Shown in pieces: positions 62,158 to 64,000 of a stretch of 64,000 nt of DNA. This stretch comes from Sva-07 sp963793335. GTDB lineage: Bacteria; Actinomycetota; Acidimicrobiia; Acidimicrobiales; Ilumatobacteraceae. Where the stretch lies: assembly GCA_963793335.1 (NCBI GenBank), contig CAWBZS010000001.1:682001-746000 (forward strand). Reading direction: 5' to 3'. The notes under the pieces were generated by a model that searched no databases, was not told where the DNA came from, and worked only from the letters and a program-made list of their open reading frames with translations. Numbering within the stretch: position 1 is the first letter of the stretch; every line of letters starts with the position of its first letter. The position numbers were made by a program, and so were the translations under genes.

Positions 62158-63749
62158 GTTGACTTCAGCCTCCTCGAGAGGTCGTCGAGCAGCTGCCTCG
62201 TGGCGTCGGGGTCGTCGACCCGGAGGTGAGCTGCGGTGTATCGGTCTTCGGTGCCGACCACGATGCCAACGCCGCCGGCGCGCACTTCGACGAAACCGTC
62301 TTCGTCGGTCACGTCGTCGCCAATGTAGATCGGCAAGGTGGTGGCGGGGTCGAGCCCGGCGGCGTCGATCAGCCACCTCACGGCCTTGCCCTTGTGCCAG
62401 TCGACGTCCGGTCGGAGTTCGAAGATCTTCTTGCCGCCGGTCATCCGGAGTGCGTCGTGCGACGCGGCGATGTCACCGACGATCGATTCCAGCGCACCGA
62501 TCTGATCCTCCGGTGTCGCCCGATAGTGCACGGCGATCGCGTATCGCTTGCGTTCGGCCCAGGCGCCTTCGATGTCCTCGAGACGCTCGGCGAGTTGCGT
62601 TTCGGCAGCCTCCAACGCTGGCAGGGCCGCGGCGCCCTCGGTGAACTCCTCGCGTGTCCCGTCGGGATTGCGGACGTCGAAGCCATGACTCCCAGCGAAC
62701 CAGATCCGCTCGGTCGGCACCATCGCCATCACGTCACCGAGGTCACGTCCACTGACGACGCCGACCACCGTGACGTCCGCCAGCGCTTCGAGCGCGGCGA
62801 GTGTGGCGGCGGGGATGGCGGCATCCTCGGGGCGGTCGACGATCGGGGTCAGGGCGCCGTCGTAGTCGCAGAACACCGCCACGGTCTTGCCGGCGATCTG
62901 ACGGGTGAGGTCGTGGTCGGTGAGTGCATCGGACAGGTCGGGCAACCATGTGCGTGCGGGCACCACAAGCCGGACGCCTGCTCCAGCCGAGGGGTCGGCC
63001 GGGTCGAGTGCGACCACCTCGAGGTCGGCGAGGTCGGGCACCACGATGTCCGCGAACTCGGCCAGCGGCTCCGGGTTGCGGGTGCGGTCGAGACCGACGA
63101 CCAGTCCGAAACCGCCCGATCGCCCCGCGTTCACCCCCGAGATGGCGTCTTCCACGACGGCCGCCGACGCCGGTTCGACACCGAGGCGCCGGGCAGCTTC
63201 GAGGAACACGTCGGGGGCCGGCTTGCCGGGAAAGCCCATCTCGGCGGCATCGATGCCATCGACTTTGACCTCGAACAGGTCCAGCATCCCCGCGGCGCGA
63301 AGCACGAGCTCACAGTTCTTGCTCGCCGAGATGACCGCAGTTCGGATGCCCTTGGCGTGCAGTTGCTCGATGAAGCGCCGGGTGGTGGTGTAGGGGCGCA
63401 CACCGTGGCGTTCGATCGCGGCGGCAAAGCTGTCGTTCTTCTTGTTGCCGACGGCGCACACCGTGGCGTCACCCGGCTCGTCGTCGGGTTCCCCCCTCGG
63501 GAGTTCGAAACCACGCGAACGCAAGAACGCATCGACCCCGTCGTAGCGACCGATGCCGTCGACATGGACCCGGTAGTCGTTGTCGGTGAACGGAGCCGCA
63601 GCGTCGCCGGTCGCGTGGGCGTCGAGGAACTCGTCGAACACGGCCTTCCAGGCGGTGAAGTGCACCGCCGCGGTCTGGGTGATCACTCCATCGGTGTCGA
63701 AAATCACTGCCTCGAGTCGCTGCACGCCGTTCTCTGCCTCCTTGAGCAT
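62154..63749 (-). CDS. Beta-phosphoglucomutase/trehalose-6-phosphate phosphatase fusion (two HAD domains)
   Basis: About 531 residues. Residues 1-240 are beta-phosphoglucomutase (F-D-T-D-G-V with nucleophile Asp; G-K-P-A-P-D-V-F-L and V-E-D-A near residue 200). Residues 280-531 are an OtsB-like trehalose phosphatase (C-D-Y-D-G-A-L-T-P, where the usual T after G is Ala; Y-I-G-D-D-V-T-D-E-D). The GH65 partner's product, beta-glucose-1-phosphate, would become glucose-6-phosphate. The start is taken at 63749 (M-L-K-E-A-E-N); an ATG at 63788 adds 13 residues. The fusion links synthesis and breakdown of trehalose-type sugars. Confidence 0.87.
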   Translation of the reverse strand: MLKEAENGVQRLEAVIFDTDGVITQTAAVHFTAWKAVFDEFLDAHATGDAAAPFTDNDYRVHVDGIGRYDGVDAFLRSRGFELPRGEPDDEPGDATVCAVGNKKNDSFAAAIERHGVRPYTTTRRFIEQLHAKGIRTAVISASKNCELVLRAAGMLDLFEVKVDGIDAAEMGFPGKPAPDVFLEAARRLGVEPASAAVVEDAISGVNAGRSGGFGLVVGLDRTRNPEPLAEFADIVVPDLADLEVVALDPADPSAGAGVRLVVPARTWLPDLSDALTDHDLTRQIAGKTVAVFCDYDGALTPIVDRPEDAAIPAATLAALEALADVTVVGVVSGRDLGDVMAMVPTERIWFAGSHGFDVRNPDGTREEFTEGAAALPALEAAETQLAERLEDIEGAWAERKRYAIAVHYRATPEDQIGALESIVGDIAASHDALRMTGGKKIFELRPDVDWHKGKAVRWLIDAAGLDPATTLPIYIGDDVTDEDGFVEVRAGGVGIVVGTEDRYTAAHLRVDDPDATRQLLDDLSRRLKST

Positions 63750-63855
63750 CACCGCCCCGGACCTTCCGCCCGGACGTTGCGTTCTCATTCACCGTAGCGA
63801 TCGGGCCCGGCGATGAGCCAGAGCCCAAAGACACCGATCGAGATCGGCCAACGAG

Positions 63856-64000
63856 TCAGTCGGGCAGACACACGTCGTCACCGACGGCGCGCACCAATCC
63901 GTCGGCGACCAGCCCGTCGATGATCCGCTGATCGAATCCTGCTGCCGGACGCGGCCCCGAACCGAGCTCGCGCAGGACGATGCCTCGCGCCTGACGGTCG
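63856..64000 (-). CDS. mutY: MutY-like A/G-specific DNA glycosylase, C-terminal end (partial)
   Basis: Only about 48 codons are in the window; the gene continues past the right edge. The translated end (D-R-Q-A-R-G-I-V-L-R-E-L-G to L-V-A-D-G-L-V-R-A-V, ending V-C-L-P-D) has the style of the tail of actinobacterial adenine glycosylases. With no core domain visible this stays tentative. Stop at 63856-63858. Confidence 0.45.
   Translation of the reverse strand, partial: DRQARGIVLRELGSGPRPAAGFDQRIIDGLVADGLVRAVGDDVCLPD

Overview
The window is high-GC DNA from an actinomycete-type genome. Almost every base is coding, and many genes overlap by 4 bp (ATGA or GTGA). GTG starts are frequent. A WS/DGAT acyltransferase, a mycothiol-type DinB-fold isomerase, B12-dependent methylmalonyl-CoA mutase and malyl-CoA-lyase-like enzymes fit Actinomycetota. 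An Acidimicrobiia (Ilumatobacter-like) source is my inference and is not proven by the sequence. I saw no rRNA, tRNA, CRISPR array, transposase or phage gene.

Layout. 0-7 kb: TldD/TldE protease pair, small secreted or tail-anchored proteins, two methyltransferases, a lipoprotein HtrA protease. 7-13 kb (minus): MOSC protein, WS/DGAT, a HAD-PlsC fusion, a fucose-isomerase-like protein and a zinc-ribbon thioredoxin. 13-21 kb: a CHAD-CYTH protein, an aminotransferase/FAD-oxidase pair, a saccharopine-dehydrogenase-like enzyme, an AcuI-like reductase, an SRPBCC-rhodanese fusion and a TSUP exporter. 21.6-25.8 kb: a TPP riboswitch followed by thiamine pyrophosphokinase and a three-part thiamine ABC importer. 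25.9-27.9 kb: a WXG100-like small protein and a 570-residue partner. 28.6-31.1 kb: gnd-zwf of the oxidative pentose phosphate path. 32-36.5 kb: a phosphotransferase, a lipoprotein glycosidase, an ECF sigma factor and a frameshifted ABC cassette. 38.5-49.4 kb: a B12 region with a cobalamin riboswitch over btuFCD, then cobO, cobT, meaB and both methylmalonyl-CoA mutase subunits. 49.4-55.5 kb: YbaK, an MFS carrier, a ferredoxin, oligopeptidase B, UspA and an MBL hydrolase. 55.6-57.6 kb: a thioredoxin-like protein followed by a probable UGSC-type selenoprotein read through an in-frame TGA. 57.6-63.8 kb: two HpcH/Mcl-type lyases, a GH65 phosphorylase and a beta-phosphoglucomutase/OtsB fusion. The window ends in the 3' end of a MutY-like gene.

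Main points. (1) The best candidate for something special is the split gene at 57057-57587. The same frame continues across TGA into G-S-C-T-S-C, and a perfect 8-bp hairpin lies 11 nt after the TGA. (2) A 33-bp palindromic sequence occurs, identical but in opposite orientation, inside two unrelated genes (tldE and thiQ) without breaking frame. A related copy forms an intergenic hairpin at 54.05 kb. This resembles protein-inserted palindromic elements. (3) Nine apparent frameshifts are confined to 32.2-46.0 kb. They affect housekeeping genes such as scpA and btuD, which points to sequence error in that stretch, though the ABC cassette may be truly decayed. (4) Uptake of B12, its maturation and its use are clustered.
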